Assembly: GCF_003096555.1 (NCBI RefSeq)
Contig: NZ_QEKM01000001.1
Location: 1,054,001 to 1,118,000 of the forward strand
DNA from: Simplicispira sp. 125
Lineage (GTDB): Bacteria > Pseudomonadota > Gammaproteobacteria > Burkholderiales > Burkholderiaceae_C
Direction: 5' to 3'
Length of the DNA: 64,000 nt
The notes under the pieces were generated by a model, which saw only the letters and a program-made list of their open reading frames with translations, ran no database searches and was not told the origin of the DNA. The position numbers and the translations under genes are program-made. Shown piece by piece: positions 1-8,621 of the stretch (the stretch's first letter is position 1; every line of letters begins with the position of its first letter).

Positions 1-783
1 AACGATTGCGGTATTCCCATGGTCACGGGCGCTGCAACCAACCCCACCCTGACGAAGCCTGGCTACAAGACCACGTTCCGCATCATCTCCAATGACAACG
101 CCCTGGGCGCTGGACTGGCAGCTTATGCCCATGACGTGCTCAAGCTGAAGACGGTTGCCATCGTCGATGACCGTACCGCTTACGGCCAAGGCGTGGCCAA
201 TGTGTTCAAGAAAGTGGCTGCTGAATTGGGCATGAAGGTTGTCGATGAGCAATTCACCACCGACAAGGCCACCGACTTCATGGCGATTCTGACGGCCATC
301 AAGGCCAAGAATCCCGATGGCATCTTCTTCGGCGGCATGGACCCCCAGGCTGGCCCTATGCTGCGCCAGATGGAGCAGTTGGGCATGGCCAACACGAAGT
401 ATTTCGGTGGTGACGGTGTGTGCACTTCAGAAATCGCCAAGTTGGCTGCAGGCGCTAAAACCCTGACCAACGTGATTTGCGCTGAAGGCGGCGCATCGTT
501 GGCCAAGATGCCTGGCGGTGTAGAGTGGAAGAAGCGCTACGATGCCAAGTACCCAGGTCAGTTCCAGGTTTACAGCCCCTACACCTACGATGCCACCACG
601 CTGCTGGTTGACGCTATGAAACGCGCCGACTCTGTGGATCCCAAGGTTTACACGCCTGAACTTGCGAAGTCCAATTTTAAGGGCGTGACCGCCAATATTG
701 CCTTTGAATCCAATGGCGAAATGAAGAACCCTGCCATCACGCTGTACAAGTATGTTGACGGCAAGAAGACTGCATTGAACTGA
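1..783 (+). CDS. Branched-chain amino-acid ABC transporter substrate-binding protein (5' end missing)
   Basis: The reading frame is open from base 1, so the start and signal peptide lie outside the window; about 260 C-terminal residues are visible. The sequence has the type I periplasmic-binding fold of the LivJ/LivK family: a strand-turn 'VAIVDDRTAYGQG' about 55 residues in, then 'GIFFGGMDPQAGPMLRQM', then 'SPYTYDATTLLVDAM' near the C-terminus. Family members bind leucine, isoleucine, valine or related ligands in the periplasm and deliver them to a LivHMGF-type permease. No permease genes follow; the gene ends in a strong terminator, so it is monocistronic or last in its operon. Family assignment is secure, ligand is not. 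Confidence 0.9.
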   Translation, partial: NDCGIPMVTGAATNPTLTKPGYKTTFRIISNDNALGAGLAAYAHDVLKLKTVAIVDDRTAYGQGVANVFKKVAAELGMKVVDEQFTTDKATDFMAILTAIKAKNPDGIFFGGMDPQAGPMLRQMEQLGMANTKYFGGDGVCTSEIAKLAAGAKTLTNVICAEGGASLAKMPGGVEWKKRYDAKYPGQFQVYSPYTYDATTLLVDAMKRADSVDPKVYTPELAKSNFKGVTANIAFESNGEMKNPAITLYKYVDGKKTALN

Positions 784-822
784 TCCGTGGTCAGGTTTGC
801 GCTGGTTTAGGCCAGTGCACGC

Positions 823-853
823 AAAAAAGGCTTCCTTTGGGAAGCCTTTTTTA
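823..853 (+). terminator. Rho-independent terminator after the LivK-like gene
   Basis: Stem GGCTTCC / GGAAGCC with a short loop, preceded by an A-run and followed by a T-run. The flanking A/T runs mean it can also serve the convergent minus-strand dehydrogenase gene. Confidence 0.85.
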
Positions 854-855
854 TT

Positions 856-1863
856 TCAGCGCCTGACCTGTAGTGCGCCAGGGTTCACGATATTTGTGGG
901 TGTACCTTTAATGAAATTCACCACGTTATCGAAAGCTGCACCGAAATACAGCTCATAGCTCTCCTGCTCGACATACCCAATATGCGGTGTGCAGATGCAG
1001 TTCTCCAGGCGCAGCAAGGCATGGCCTTGCAAAATAGGCTCGCTCTCGAAAACATCGACCGCAGCCATACCGGGGCGCCCACGGTTGAGTGCGGCGATCA
1101 GGGCATCGGGTTCGATGAGTTCGGCGCGCGACGTATTGACCAGCAGGGACGTGGGCTTCATACACGAGAGGGTTTCCAGTGTAACGACTCCCCGGGTTTC
1201 ATCGGTCAGGCGCAAGTGCAATGAAATCACGTCGCATTGCGCAAAAAATTCGTGACAGGTGGAAGCGACCTGGTACCCATCCGTCAGTGCCTGGACGCGC
1301 GATCCATCGCTTCCCCAGATGCGCACATTCATACCAAAAGCCTTGCCGTAACTGGCGACGAGCTGGCCGATGCGGCCATATCCCCAGATGCCCAAAGTTT
1401 TGCCGCGCAATACGTTGCCAACACCGAAATTGGGTGGCATTCCTGCCGCCTTCAGGCCCGATTGCTGCCAGGCTCCATGTTTGAGGTTGGCTATGTACTG
1501 GGGAAGCCGCCGCATGGCCGCCATGGTGAGTGCCCAGGTCAGTTCAGCAGGCGCCACCGGGGAACCCACACCCTCGGCCACGGCAATGCCGCGTTCGGTG
1601 CAGGCGCCCACATCGATATGGCTGCCGACCTTGCCAGTCTGAGCGATCAGTTTCAGACGGGGGAGTTTCTCGATCAACTGTCGTGAAATATGCGTGCGCT
1701 CACGCACCAGCACGATCACGTCGGCATCTTTCAAGCGCACCGACAGCTGCCCCAAGCCTTTGACGGTATTGGTATAGACCTTGGCGGAATAAGCGTCCAA
1801 GCGTGTGGCGCAGTGGAGCTTGCGCACGGCATCCTGGTAATCATCGAGGATCACGATATTCAT
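856..1863 (-). CDS. D-2-hydroxyacid dehydrogenase family protein
   Basis: A 335-residue NAD-dependent dehydrogenase of the D-isomer-specific 2-hydroxyacid dehydrogenase superfamily (phosphoglycerate/glyoxylate/D-lactate dehydrogenase relatives). Visible are the Rossmann motif GYGRIG near residue 165 and the catalytic triad in family context: Arg in 'NTSRAEL', Glu in 'DVFESEP', His in 'CTPHIGY'. The start is placed at the ATG before 'NIVILDDYQ', because the eight residues upstream in the frame do not look like family sequence. There is no C-terminal ACT domain, so it is not a classical long SerA. The physiological substrate cannot be read from the sequence. It converges with the LivK-like gene across a shared terminator. 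Confidence 0.88.
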   Translation of the reverse strand: MNIVILDDYQDAVRKLHCATRLDAYSAKVYTNTVKGLGQLSVRLKDADVIVLVRERTHISRQLIEKLPRLKLIAQTGKVGSHIDVGACTERGIAVAEGVGSPVAPAELTWALTMAAMRRLPQYIANLKHGAWQQSGLKAAGMPPNFGVGNVLRGKTLGIWGYGRIGQLVASYGKAFGMNVRIWGSDGSRVQALTDGYQVASTCHEFFAQCDVISLHLRLTDETRGVVTLETLSCMKPTSLLVNTSRAELIEPDALIAALNRGRPGMAAVDVFESEPILQGHALLRLENCICTPHIGYVEQESYELYFGAAFDNVVNFIKGTPTNIVNPGALQVRR

Positions 1864-1957
1864 CCCGCCATTGTGCCTTGGCTCCATGGCGGTTCGCCGG
1901 CAACAACACGTAAGGCTGCTCCGGGGTCAAAGCACGCGGAGCAGGAATGGGCGGGCG

Positions 1958-2362
1958 TTAGTGCTGGTTCTCGCTGGCGGCCAGTCGGTCAAGTTCAGCG
2001 CATACATCGGCCATACGCCCGGAAATTGCCATGCGCCCGCAGGCGCTGGTGTGGCTGCGCAGCACGCGCAAGGGCGCATGGGCGTCGCTGGTGCGAGGCA
2101 GGGGGCGCAGAGGGCGTGCTGAGGGTTTGTGGGCCTTGCGCACTGCGATGGTGCTGTGGCGCAAAGACTCATTCAGGCCCTGATGTTGCAGTCTGACGGG
2201 GCTTGCGGAAGTGTGCGAAGGCAGCAGTGGGTGCAGCGGTTGCTGCGCATTACTGAGCGTGGGGTTTTGCAGGCCTGGCGTGTTGCGCCGGGTACTCCAC
2301 CAGCGGTGCAAGGCCGTCAAAGGATGGGTGAGGGTGGCCGCAGCCAGCAGGGCAATTCCCAT
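1958..2362 (-). CDS. Hypothetical protein downstream of lexA
   Basis: A possible 134-residue protein with a hydrophobic N-terminus (MGIALLAAATLTHPL) and a hydrophilic, Arg/Ser-rich remainder ending in 'MADVCAELDRLAASENQH'. I do not recognise a family. The ATG was chosen because GGAG lies about 7 bases upstream of it on the minus strand; the longer frame has no such support. It follows lexA on the same strand, 124 bases downstream, so could be co-transcribed and SOS-regulated. The unusual composition means it may instead be a non-coding spacer. Confidence 0.45.
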   Translation of the reverse strand: MGIALLAAATLTHPLTALHRWWSTRRNTPGLQNPTLSNAQQPLHPLLPSHTSASPVRLQHQGLNESLRHSTIAVRKAHKPSARPLRPLPRTSDAHAPLRVLRSHTSACGRMAISGRMADVCAELDRLAASENQH

Positions 2363-2486
2363 GTGAAAACTCCAGAGGTCAGAGGTTGAACACAGGCAGG
2401 ATTGCGAAAAATGCACCGCCAGCAGGGCTGGCAGGCATGAATGGAGGCCTGCCAAACGCCCGCCACCTGCGGCGGTGCGTACGCTG

Positions 2487-3161
2487 CTACATGAGCATGG
2501 TGTTGCGGATCAGGCCGACAGCGAGCCCTTCGATGGCAAAAGGCTCGCCGGGTTCGACGACGATGACTGGGTAATCGGGATTCTCTGGCAGCAATTCGAT
2601 GGCGTGGGCCGTACGCCGCAGGCGCTTGACCGTGACATCGTCGCCCAAGCGGGCCACGACGATCTGGCCGTTGCGCGCCTCATGTGCAATTTTCACGGCC
2701 AGCAAGTCCCCATCCATGATGCCAATGTCGCGCATCGACATGCCGCGTACTTTGAGCAGGTAGTCAGGCTTGTGCTGGAACAGGCTGTCTTCAACACAAT
2801 AGGTCTGTTCCACATGTTCCTGCGCGAGAATGGGCGAGCCAGCGGCTACCCGACCTACCAGGGGCAGCATGAGTTGTGACAGGCCGGGAATAGGCAGGCT
2901 GTATTGTGTGCCGCGAGCGGCATTGATGGAGCGCACCGTCTCGCCGCACAAGCGAATGCCGCGCGAAGTGCCGCTGACCAGTTCGATCACACCCTTGCGC
3001 GCCAAGGCCTGGAGGTGTTCTTCAGCGGCGTTGGCCGATTTGAAACCCAGTTCGGTGGCGATTTCGGCGCGTGTGGGGGGGGCGCCGGTGCGCGAAATGG
3101 CAGTTTGGATCAGATCCAGAATCTGCTGCTGGCGGGCCGTGAGTTTGGGGACGTTGAGCAT
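2487..3161 (-). CDS. lexA: LexA SOS repressor / autoprotease
   Basis: About 224 residues. The N-terminal winged HTH starts '[14 protein letters not shown]' and carries '[21 protein letters not shown]' as the recognition region. The self-cleavage site is the Ala-Gly in '[10 protein letters not shown]', and the catalytic dyad is Ser in 'RGMSMRDIG' and Lys in 'DDVTVKRLR'. LexA represses the SOS regulon and cleaves itself when RecA is activated by single-stranded DNA. The start is at ATG 3161, with GGAA 8 bases upstream; a GTG four codons earlier is in frame but poorly supported. Its promoter region has two tandem LexA boxes, as expected for autoregulation, shared with the divergent asparaginase gene. 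Confidence 0.96.
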   Translation of the reverse strand: MLNVPKLTARQQQILDLIQTAISRTGAPPTRAEIATELGFKSANAAEEHLQALARKGVIELVSGTSRGIRLCGETVRSINAARGTQYSLPIPGLSQLMLPLVGRVAAGSPILAQEHVEQTYCVEDSLFQHKPDYLLKVRGMSMRDIGIMDGDLLAVKIAHEARNGQIVVARLGDDVTVKRLRRTAHAIELLPENPDYPVIVVEPGEPFAIEGLAVGLIRNTMLM

Positions 3162-3197
3162 GGCAGGTTCCACAAAGGACGAGAAAAAGGATTGAAA

Positions 3198-3232
3198 CTG
3201 TTTTTTAATCCAGTAGCTGTATTTTTAACCAG
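3198..3232. promoter_or_regulatory. Two tandem LexA boxes
   Basis: CTGTTTTTTAATCCAG (3198-3213) and CTGTATTTTTAACCAG (3217-3232) both fit CTGT-N8-(A/C)CAG, differing from the proteobacterial SOS consensus at one position each. They lie between the starts of lexA and the divergent asparaginase gene, 37-71 bases from lexA. Confidence 0.85.
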
Positions 3233-3243
3233 TTTTTCAGGGG

Positions 3244-4212
3244 ATGCAAGTGAGCGCAGGAAAAATCGTTGTTTTGGGCACAGGCGGAACCATCGCAGGC
3301 AAAGCGTCTGTAGCGGGTGACAACATTGGGTATGTGGCGGGACAGGTGGATGTGCAGGAACTGCTGGAGGCTGTGCCCGGACTGGTGCAGGCGGCCCAGG
3401 GGCCGCTGCAGGTGGAGCAGGTCGCGCAGATCGATAGCAAGGACATGGAGTTTTCGGTCTGGGCTGACCTCGCGATCCGGTGCCGCCGCTATCTGGCCGA
3501 CGAAACGGTGCGCGCCATCGTGATCACCCACGGCACGGATACCCTGGAAGAGACGGCTTGGTTTCTGCACTCGGTGCTGGATGCCGCTAAGCCGGTGGTG
3601 CTGACCTGTGCTATGCGCCCCGCCACCGCTATGGCTCCAGACGGGCCGCAAAACCTGCTGGATGCCATGGCCGTGGCCACGGCGCCGGGAGCCTGCGGCG
3701 TACTGGCCGTGTGCGCTGGGGTGGTACATGGTGCGCGACAGGTGCGAAAAGTCCATCCCTACCGGGTGGATGCGTTTGGTTCCGACGAAACAGGCCCTCT
3801 GGGCTGGATCGAGGAAGGGCATGTGCGATGGGCACAAAATAGGCCTGTAGCGCTTATGGGATGGGCGCAATCAGCTCTTGAAAAGATAGCTAACGGTGCG
3901 CCTTGGCCGCGTGTAGAGATCGTCATGAATTACGCTGGCGCCCGTGGTGCCACGGTGGACGCTCTGGTGGGCGACGGCGTGCAGGGCTTGGTAGTCGCCG
4001 CCACTGGAAATGGCAGCCTGCACCATAACTTGCAGGCCGCGCTGGAACATGCGCAGGCCGCGGGCGTAGCCGTGCGTGTGACAACGCGCTGTACCGAGGG
4101 TCAGGTGCTGCCGCGTGCCGGGGCTTCTTTGCCACTGGGCCATGGGCTCAGTCCGGTAAAGGCCCGCGTATCTCTGATGCTGGAACTGCTCGGCGGCGGC
4201 GTTCCGGCCTGA
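3244..4212 (+). CDS. L-asparaginase family protein
   Basis: A 322-residue asparaginase of the AnsA/AnsB superfamily, hydrolysing L-asparagine to aspartate and ammonia. The first catalytic threonine is in 'VVLGTGGTIAGK' and the second Thr-Asp pair in 'ITHGTDTLEETAWFLH'; 'AMRPATAMAPDGPQNL' follows as in the family. No convincing signal peptide is visible, so a cytoplasmic location is likely. The ATG at 3244 is given, but the GTG at 3250 has a better ribosome site (AGGGG, 6 bases upstream). It starts 12 bases past a LexA box, so SOS repression is possible. Around 3845-3894 the coding sequence resembles the dispersed palindromic element seen across the window. Confidence 0.92.
   Translation: MQVSAGKIVVLGTGGTIAGKASVAGDNIGYVAGQVDVQELLEAVPGLVQAAQGPLQVEQVAQIDSKDMEFSVWADLAIRCRRYLADETVRAIVITHGTDTLEETAWFLHSVLDAAKPVVLTCAMRPATAMAPDGPQNLLDAMAVATAPGACGVLAVCAGVVHGARQVRKVHPYRVDAFGSDETGPLGWIEEGHVRWAQNRPVALMGWAQSALEKIANGAPWPRVEIVMNYAGARGATVDALVGDGVQGLVVAATGNGSLHHNLQAALEHAQAAGVAVRVTTRCTEGQVLPRAGASLPLGHGLSPVKARVSLMLELLGGGVPA
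3845..3894. repeat. Element-like segment inside the asparaginase gene
   Basis: Contains GGCCTGTAGCGCTTATGG followed by AAAAGATAGC, the same blocks in the same relative arrangement as intergenic copies of the GATAGC/TAGCGCTT element (reverse orientation). It stays in frame and encodes part of 'RPVALMGWAQSALEKIANG'. Weaker than the xseA copies. Confidence 0.45.
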
Positions 4213-4241
4213 TTGCCGATGGGTTGAAGCCCAGAAACGCC

Positions 4242-4263
4242 AACGCCCCGCATGCGGGGCGTT
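4242..4263. terminator. Palindromic hairpin between convergent genes
   Basis: A perfect 22-base palindrome (AACGCCCCGC and its complement) between the convergent asparaginase and adk genes. It lacks a clear T-run, so it may be a bidirectional terminator or a transcript-stabilising hairpin. Confidence 0.6.
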
Positions 4264-4300
4264 GTGCTGGGGCTCGCGTGCGGGCCTACAGGAATGGCGC

Positions 4301-5008
<708 letters not shown>

Positions 5009-5116
5009 TTACGCCCGGCCCGGATGCGGTGTTTTTTTGGAGGGCAAGGATAGCATGCGCAACTTTCGCTCTGGCTTACACACGATGGAGCGGCTGCGCG
5101 CAGGCGGCGCATGTGC

Positions 5117-5917
5117 TCAGCCCAGCAGTGCGCGCACCCGTGCCAGGTCTTGTGGGGTATCCACGCCCGGGCCGGGTGCTGTTGCGGTGACGTGCACGGC
5201 AATGCGGTGGCCATGCCACAGGGCGCGCAGTTGCTCCAGCGCCTCGACGGCTTCGGTGGGTGCTTGCGACAGCGTGGGAAATTGGCGCAGAAAACCTGCG
5301 CGGTAGCTGTAAATGCCGATATGGCGTAGCGGAGCAAACCCTGCCAGAGCAGTCACGTTGGGGTGTGCCTGCACGGCAGCACCTTGCCACCAGGCGGTGT
5401 CGGCATGGTCGCGTGCATACGGGATGGGCGCGCGGCTGAAGTAATGGGCCAGCCCCTGAGCGTCCAGCACAACCTTCACTGCGTTGGGATTGGTCAGGTC
5501 GGTCAAGGTTTCGATGCGATGCGCTGCCGTGCCCATGCTGGCTTGCGGGTGGGCTGCGAGCAGTGCGGCGACCGCGTTGATGAGCTGTGGGTCGATCAGA
5601 GGCTCGTCGCCCTGCACGTTGACAACCACGTCGTCGCCCTGCAAGCCCAGCAACGCGCAGGCTTCGGCCAGACGGTCGCTGCCGCTGGGATGGTCGGCGC
5701 GGGTGGCCACCGCCTCAACACCATGGCGCTGGCAGGCGTCGAGGATGCGTGCATCGTCCGCCGCTACCACCGTGCGCAGGGCCGCGCTTTGCGCCGCGCG
5801 CCGGGCCACCTGCACCACCATGGGCAACCCGCCGATCTCGGCCAGGGGCTTGTCGGGCAGGCGGCTCGATGCCATGCGTGCCGGAATCAGTACGGTGAAG
5901 CCGGCTGCAGTGTTCAT
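5117..5917 (-). CDS. kdsB: 3-deoxy-manno-octulosonate cytidylyltransferase (CMP-KDO synthetase)
   Basis: 266 residues. It activates KDO with CTP for lipopolysaccharide inner-core synthesis in the cytoplasm. The nucleotide-binding N-terminus '[22 protein letters not shown]' and the metal/substrate segment '[13 protein letters not shown]' are diagnostic. Its ATG overlaps the stop codon of the upstream Trm112-like gene (ATGA), indicating translational coupling. It belongs to the exbB-exbD-lpxK-trm112-kdsB run of envelope genes, coupling lipid A and core synthesis. Confidence 0.97.
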   Translation of the reverse strand: MNTAAGFTVLIPARMASSRLPDKPLAEIGGLPMVVQVARRAAQSAALRTVVAADDARILDACQRHGVEAVATRADHPSGSDRLAEACALLGLQGDDVVVNVQGDEPLIDPQLINAVAALLAAHPQASMGTAAHRIETLTDLTNPNAVKVVLDAQGLAHYFSRAPIPYARDHADTAWWQGAAVQAHPNVTALAGFAPLRHIGIYSYRAGFLRQFPTLSQAPTEAVEALEQLRALWHGHRIAVHVTATAPGPGVDTPQDLARVRALLG

Positions 5918-6096
5918 TGTTCGAGTTCCTCGTCGCTCAACGTACGCGCCTCGGGTTCGAGCAGCACGGGGATGCCGTCGCGCACCGGGTAGGCCAGGCG
6001 TGCGCTGCGTGAAACCAGTTCCTGGCGTTCCCGGTCGTAGGTGAGGGGCCCCTTGGTGACGGGGCAGACCAGCAGTTCAAGTAATTTGGTGTCCAT
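5914..6096 (-). CDS. Trm112-like small protein (YcaR family)
   Basis: A 60-residue protein starting '[18 protein letters not shown]', the Trm112/YcaR signature with the CPxxKGPL block; only one of the zinc-site cysteine pairs is kept, as in most bacterial members. Family members sit between lpxK and kdsB in many proteobacteria; Trm112 proteins activate methyltransferases in eukaryotes, but the bacterial role is not settled. The start at 6096 gives the normal length, and the gene overlaps kdsB by 4 bases. Confidence 0.92.
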   Translation of the reverse strand: MDTKLLELLVCPVTKGPLTYDRERQELVSRSARLAYPVRDGIPVLLEPEARTLSDEELEQ

Positions 6097-6121
6097 GGCG
6101 GCGCAATCGGAAGAAAGAAAA

Positions 6122-7165
6122 TCAGGAAGGTGATGATAGCGAGCGAGCCCTGGCACGGGCTAGCAGGGCATCGAGGGCGATAAAGAAGCCGTCATCGATG
6201 GCTGTACGCAGCGGTACCGCCAGCGCATCGGGGTGGTATTGCCATAATTTAACGGCGTCTTTTTCAGTGCAAATAAGCGTGTAAGGCTTATCCTTTGGGC
6301 GGTTCCAGCTATCAAAATTAGAGTGATCTGGCAGCCCCTGCATTTGCGCCAACGGCAACCCCAGAGATTGCAGCATGGTAAAAAAATCCTGGGGCCTGGC
6401 AATGCCTGCCACGGCCAGCAGCGGCTGTTGGTGCAGGTCGGCCAGGGGGACACGCTGTCCGTCGGCACGCAGCGCAAAGTCGGCCAGTGAGCGCTGCAGT
6501 GCAAACGCTGGCGCGCCACTGTCAGCCACGGCGGACCCGGCATGCACCACCAGATCGACCGGGCGAGGCCAGGATTCGCGCAGCGGGCCTGCGGGCAAAA
6601 GGAACCCGTTGCCCGTGCCCAGGTCGTTAAAAACACAAATTTCAATGTCTCGCGCCAGCGCCAAGTGCTGCAGCCCGTCATCGCAGACGATGACATCGGT
6701 GTCCGGGTGCTGCGCCAAGATCAGCTGCACCGCAGCAATGCGCTGCGCTGCCACGGCCACGGGCACAGCACATTGGCGGGCGATCAATGCTGGTTCGTCG
6801 CCGACCTCGCGGGCGGGACTGCTGGCATATGCCATGCGGCAATCTTGCGTGCTGCGCCCGTAGCCCCGTGAGACCACGCCCGGGTGCCAGCCCTGCGCCT
6901 GCAGGTGGCGCACCACGGCCATGACCACGGGCGTCTTGCCCGCGCCGCCTGCCACCACATTGCCCACCACCACCACGGGCACGCCCGGGTGCTCGGCCCG
7001 CAGTACGCGGGCCCGGTAGAGCATGCGGCGCAGCGCCACGGCCAGGCCCATCAGCAGCGACAGGGGCCACAGCAGCCATGCGAGCCATCCACGCTGGCGC
7101 CAGGCACGCTGCAGCACCGATCCAGGCGCCAGATTAGAAGAGGGAGAGAGTGGGGGCTGCGGCAT
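6122..7165 (-). CDS. lpxK: Tetraacyldisaccharide 4'-kinase
   Basis: 347 residues. It phosphorylates the lipid A precursor at the 4' position on the inner face of the cytoplasmic membrane. An N-terminal membrane-associated segment (residues about 27-45) precedes the Walker A motif GGAGKT at residues 73-78. '[19 protein letters not shown]' carries the conserved DDG(L/F)QH block, and '[10 protein letters not shown]' is near the C-terminus. It follows exbD by 18 bases and precedes the Trm112-like gene by 25 bases in one operon. The stretch near 6281-6325, encoding '[15 protein letters not shown]', is AT-richer than its surroundings and shares TTTTGATAGCTGG with the dispersed element. Confidence 0.97.
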   Translation of the reverse strand: MPQPPLSPSSNLAPGSVLQRAWRQRGWLAWLLWPLSLLMGLAVALRRMLYRARVLRAEHPGVPVVVVGNVVAGGAGKTPVVMAVVRHLQAQGWHPGVVSRGYGRSTQDCRMAYASSPAREVGDEPALIARQCAVPVAVAAQRIAAVQLILAQHPDTDVIVCDDGLQHLALARDIEICVFNDLGTGNGFLLPAGPLRESWPRPVDLVVHAGSAVADSGAPAFALQRSLADFALRADGQRVPLADLHQQPLLAVAGIARPQDFFTMLQSLGLPLAQMQGLPDHSNFDSWNRPKDKPYTLICTEKDAVKLWQYHPDALAVPLRTAIDDGFFIALDALLARARARSLSSPS

Positions 7166-7183
7166 GGCAGCAGCCGCGCTGCG

Positions 7184-7618
7184 TCAGGGCTTGCCAGCGC
7201 CCGCGCGGGCGGACGACTGGGTCGCGAAGGTGATTTGCGTCAGGCCCACGCGGCGTGCGGCCTCCATGACCGTCACCACGGACTGGTGGGGCGCGGTGGC
7301 GTCGGCACTGATGATGACGATGCTGCCGGGTCCGGCCTTGGCGGCGCCTTGCATGGCGCTGGCCAGCACATCCACGCTTTTGCCTTCAATGCCCGTCTTG
7401 TTAACGGCATAGCGGCCATCGGCGGCCACGGCCACGATCACCTCCTTGGGGTGGTCGCGCTGCTGGTCCGCGTCGGCCACGGGCAGGGTGAGTTGCAGTT
7501 CAGTGAACTTGCTGTACGTGGTCGTCAGCATCAGAAAGATGAGGATGACCAGCAGCACGTCGATGAACGGGATCAGATTGATCTCGGGTTCTTCCTTGGC
7601 GCGGGGACGAAAGTTCAT
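7184..7618 (-). CDS. exbD: ExbD/TolR-family biopolymer transport protein
   Basis: 144 residues. A short cytoplasmic N-terminus is followed by one membrane helix, 'INLIPFIDVLLVILIFLMLT' (residues about 14-33), with the functional Asp in 'PFIDVLL', then a periplasmic domain. With the adjacent ExbB-like protein it forms the proton-driven motor that energises TonB-dependent or Tol transport. The start is at ATG 7618; the longer frame overlaps the upstream gene with non-family sequence. It begins 19 bases after exbB. No tonB is present nearby. Confidence 0.94.
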   Translation of the reverse strand: MNFRPRAKEEPEINLIPFIDVLLVILIFLMLTTTYSKFTELQLTLPVADADQQRDHPKEVIVAVAADGRYAVNKTGIEGKSVDVLASAMQGAAKAGPGSIVIISADATAPHQSVVTVMEAARRVGLTQITFATQSSARAGAGKP

Positions 7619-7637
7619 GGGCGGTAGGCCTTGGGGG

Positions 7638-8270
7638 TCACTTTCTGAGGCGCAGCAGGTGCCGCACGAACTGCTCGGAGGCCAACTCCAGCGTGAGCAG
7701 GTAGGCATCGACCCGGCCCCGGAAGTAGCGCCAGAAAATCAGCGATGGAATGGCCACAATCAGGCCAAACGCCGTGTTGTAGAGCGCCACCGAGATGCCA
7801 TGCGCCAGCTGCGCCGGGTTGCCGCTGCCCATGCCGCCGCCTGCGCTGGCCTGGGAGCCGAAAATTTCGATCATGCCGACCACGGTGCCCAGCAGCCCCA
7901 GCAGGGGCGCAGCCGAGGCAATGGTGGCCAGGGCGCTGAGGTATTTCTCCAGGCGATGCGCAACCACCCGGCCCGAGCCTTCCATGGAGGCGCGCAGGTC
8001 CGATTCGCTGCAGCGGGGATTGCTGTTGAGGGTGCGCAGGCCGGTGGCCAACACCTCTCCGAGCGCAGAGTTTTGGGCCAGTTGGGCCACCACATCGGGT
8101 CCGGGCACGGCATGGACCGATACCGAAATGGCTTCATCCAGTAATTTTGGGGGGGCGATGCGGGCGGTTTTGAGTGATACGAAACGCTCAAAAATCAGCG
8201 CCATGGCCAGGACCGAGCAGGCAATCAAGGGCCAGATGGGCCAGCCTGCGGCTTGTATGATGGACAGCAA
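7638..8270 (-). CDS. exbB: MotA/TolQ/ExbB proton-channel family protein
   Basis: 210 residues with three membrane helices: one near the N-terminus ('GWPIWPLIACSVLAMALIF') and two in the C-terminal half ('LATIASAAPLLGLLGTVVGMI' and 'ALYNTAFGLIVAIPSLIFW'), typical of ExbB/TolQ. It is the stator subunit partnering the downstream ExbD. The start codon is TTG, supported by GGAGAG four bases upstream. It is the first gene of the exbB-exbD-lpxK-trm112-kdsB run. Confidence 0.94.
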   Translation of the reverse strand: MLSIIQAAGWPIWPLIACSVLAMALIFERFVSLKTARIAPPKLLDEAISVSVHAVPGPDVVAQLAQNSALGEVLATGLRTLNSNPRCSESDLRASMEGSGRVVAHRLEKYLSALATIASAAPLLGLLGTVVGMIEIFGSQASAGGGMGSGNPAQLAHGISVALYNTAFGLIVAIPSLIFWRYFRGRVDAYLLTLELASEQFVRHLLRLRK

Positions 8271-8621
8271 TTATCTCTCCGCACGGGGATGGGCAAAGGG
8301 CGATTATGGCCCAGCTTTCGGCCTTTTCCTGCGGCGATGACCACCCCACTCCCCGGAATCCAGCACCCGCCCCTGTCACCCACAGTTTCTGTGGATAACT
8401 TTGTGGAAAACAGCAGGGGGGTGCCCCGGAAAATGGCGCCAAACCGTCACCGAAACAGAATGCTGAAATTTTGCGCATCAAAAAACACAACAAAAACAAC
8501 GGGTTGCACGGAAACAAACGCTTTCCCCGGTGTTTTATAAGACAAAAAGTTACATTATTGCCTCCTGGCGCTCCTGTGGAGTACTGCACCGCAGCAACGC
8601 CGGAAACACGCCTGGAACCCC
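8271..8621. other. Divergent intergenic region exbB/xseA with DnaA-box-like sites
   Basis: A 351-base gap between divergent genes with no convincing ORF. TGTGGATAA at 8390-8398 is an exact DnaA box (TTATCCACA on the other strand), followed within 5 bases by TTGTGGAAAA, a weaker match. An A/C-rich stretch at 8470-8500 follows. It should contain the promoters for both genes, but I could not place a convincing -35/-10 pair. Confidence 0.5.
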
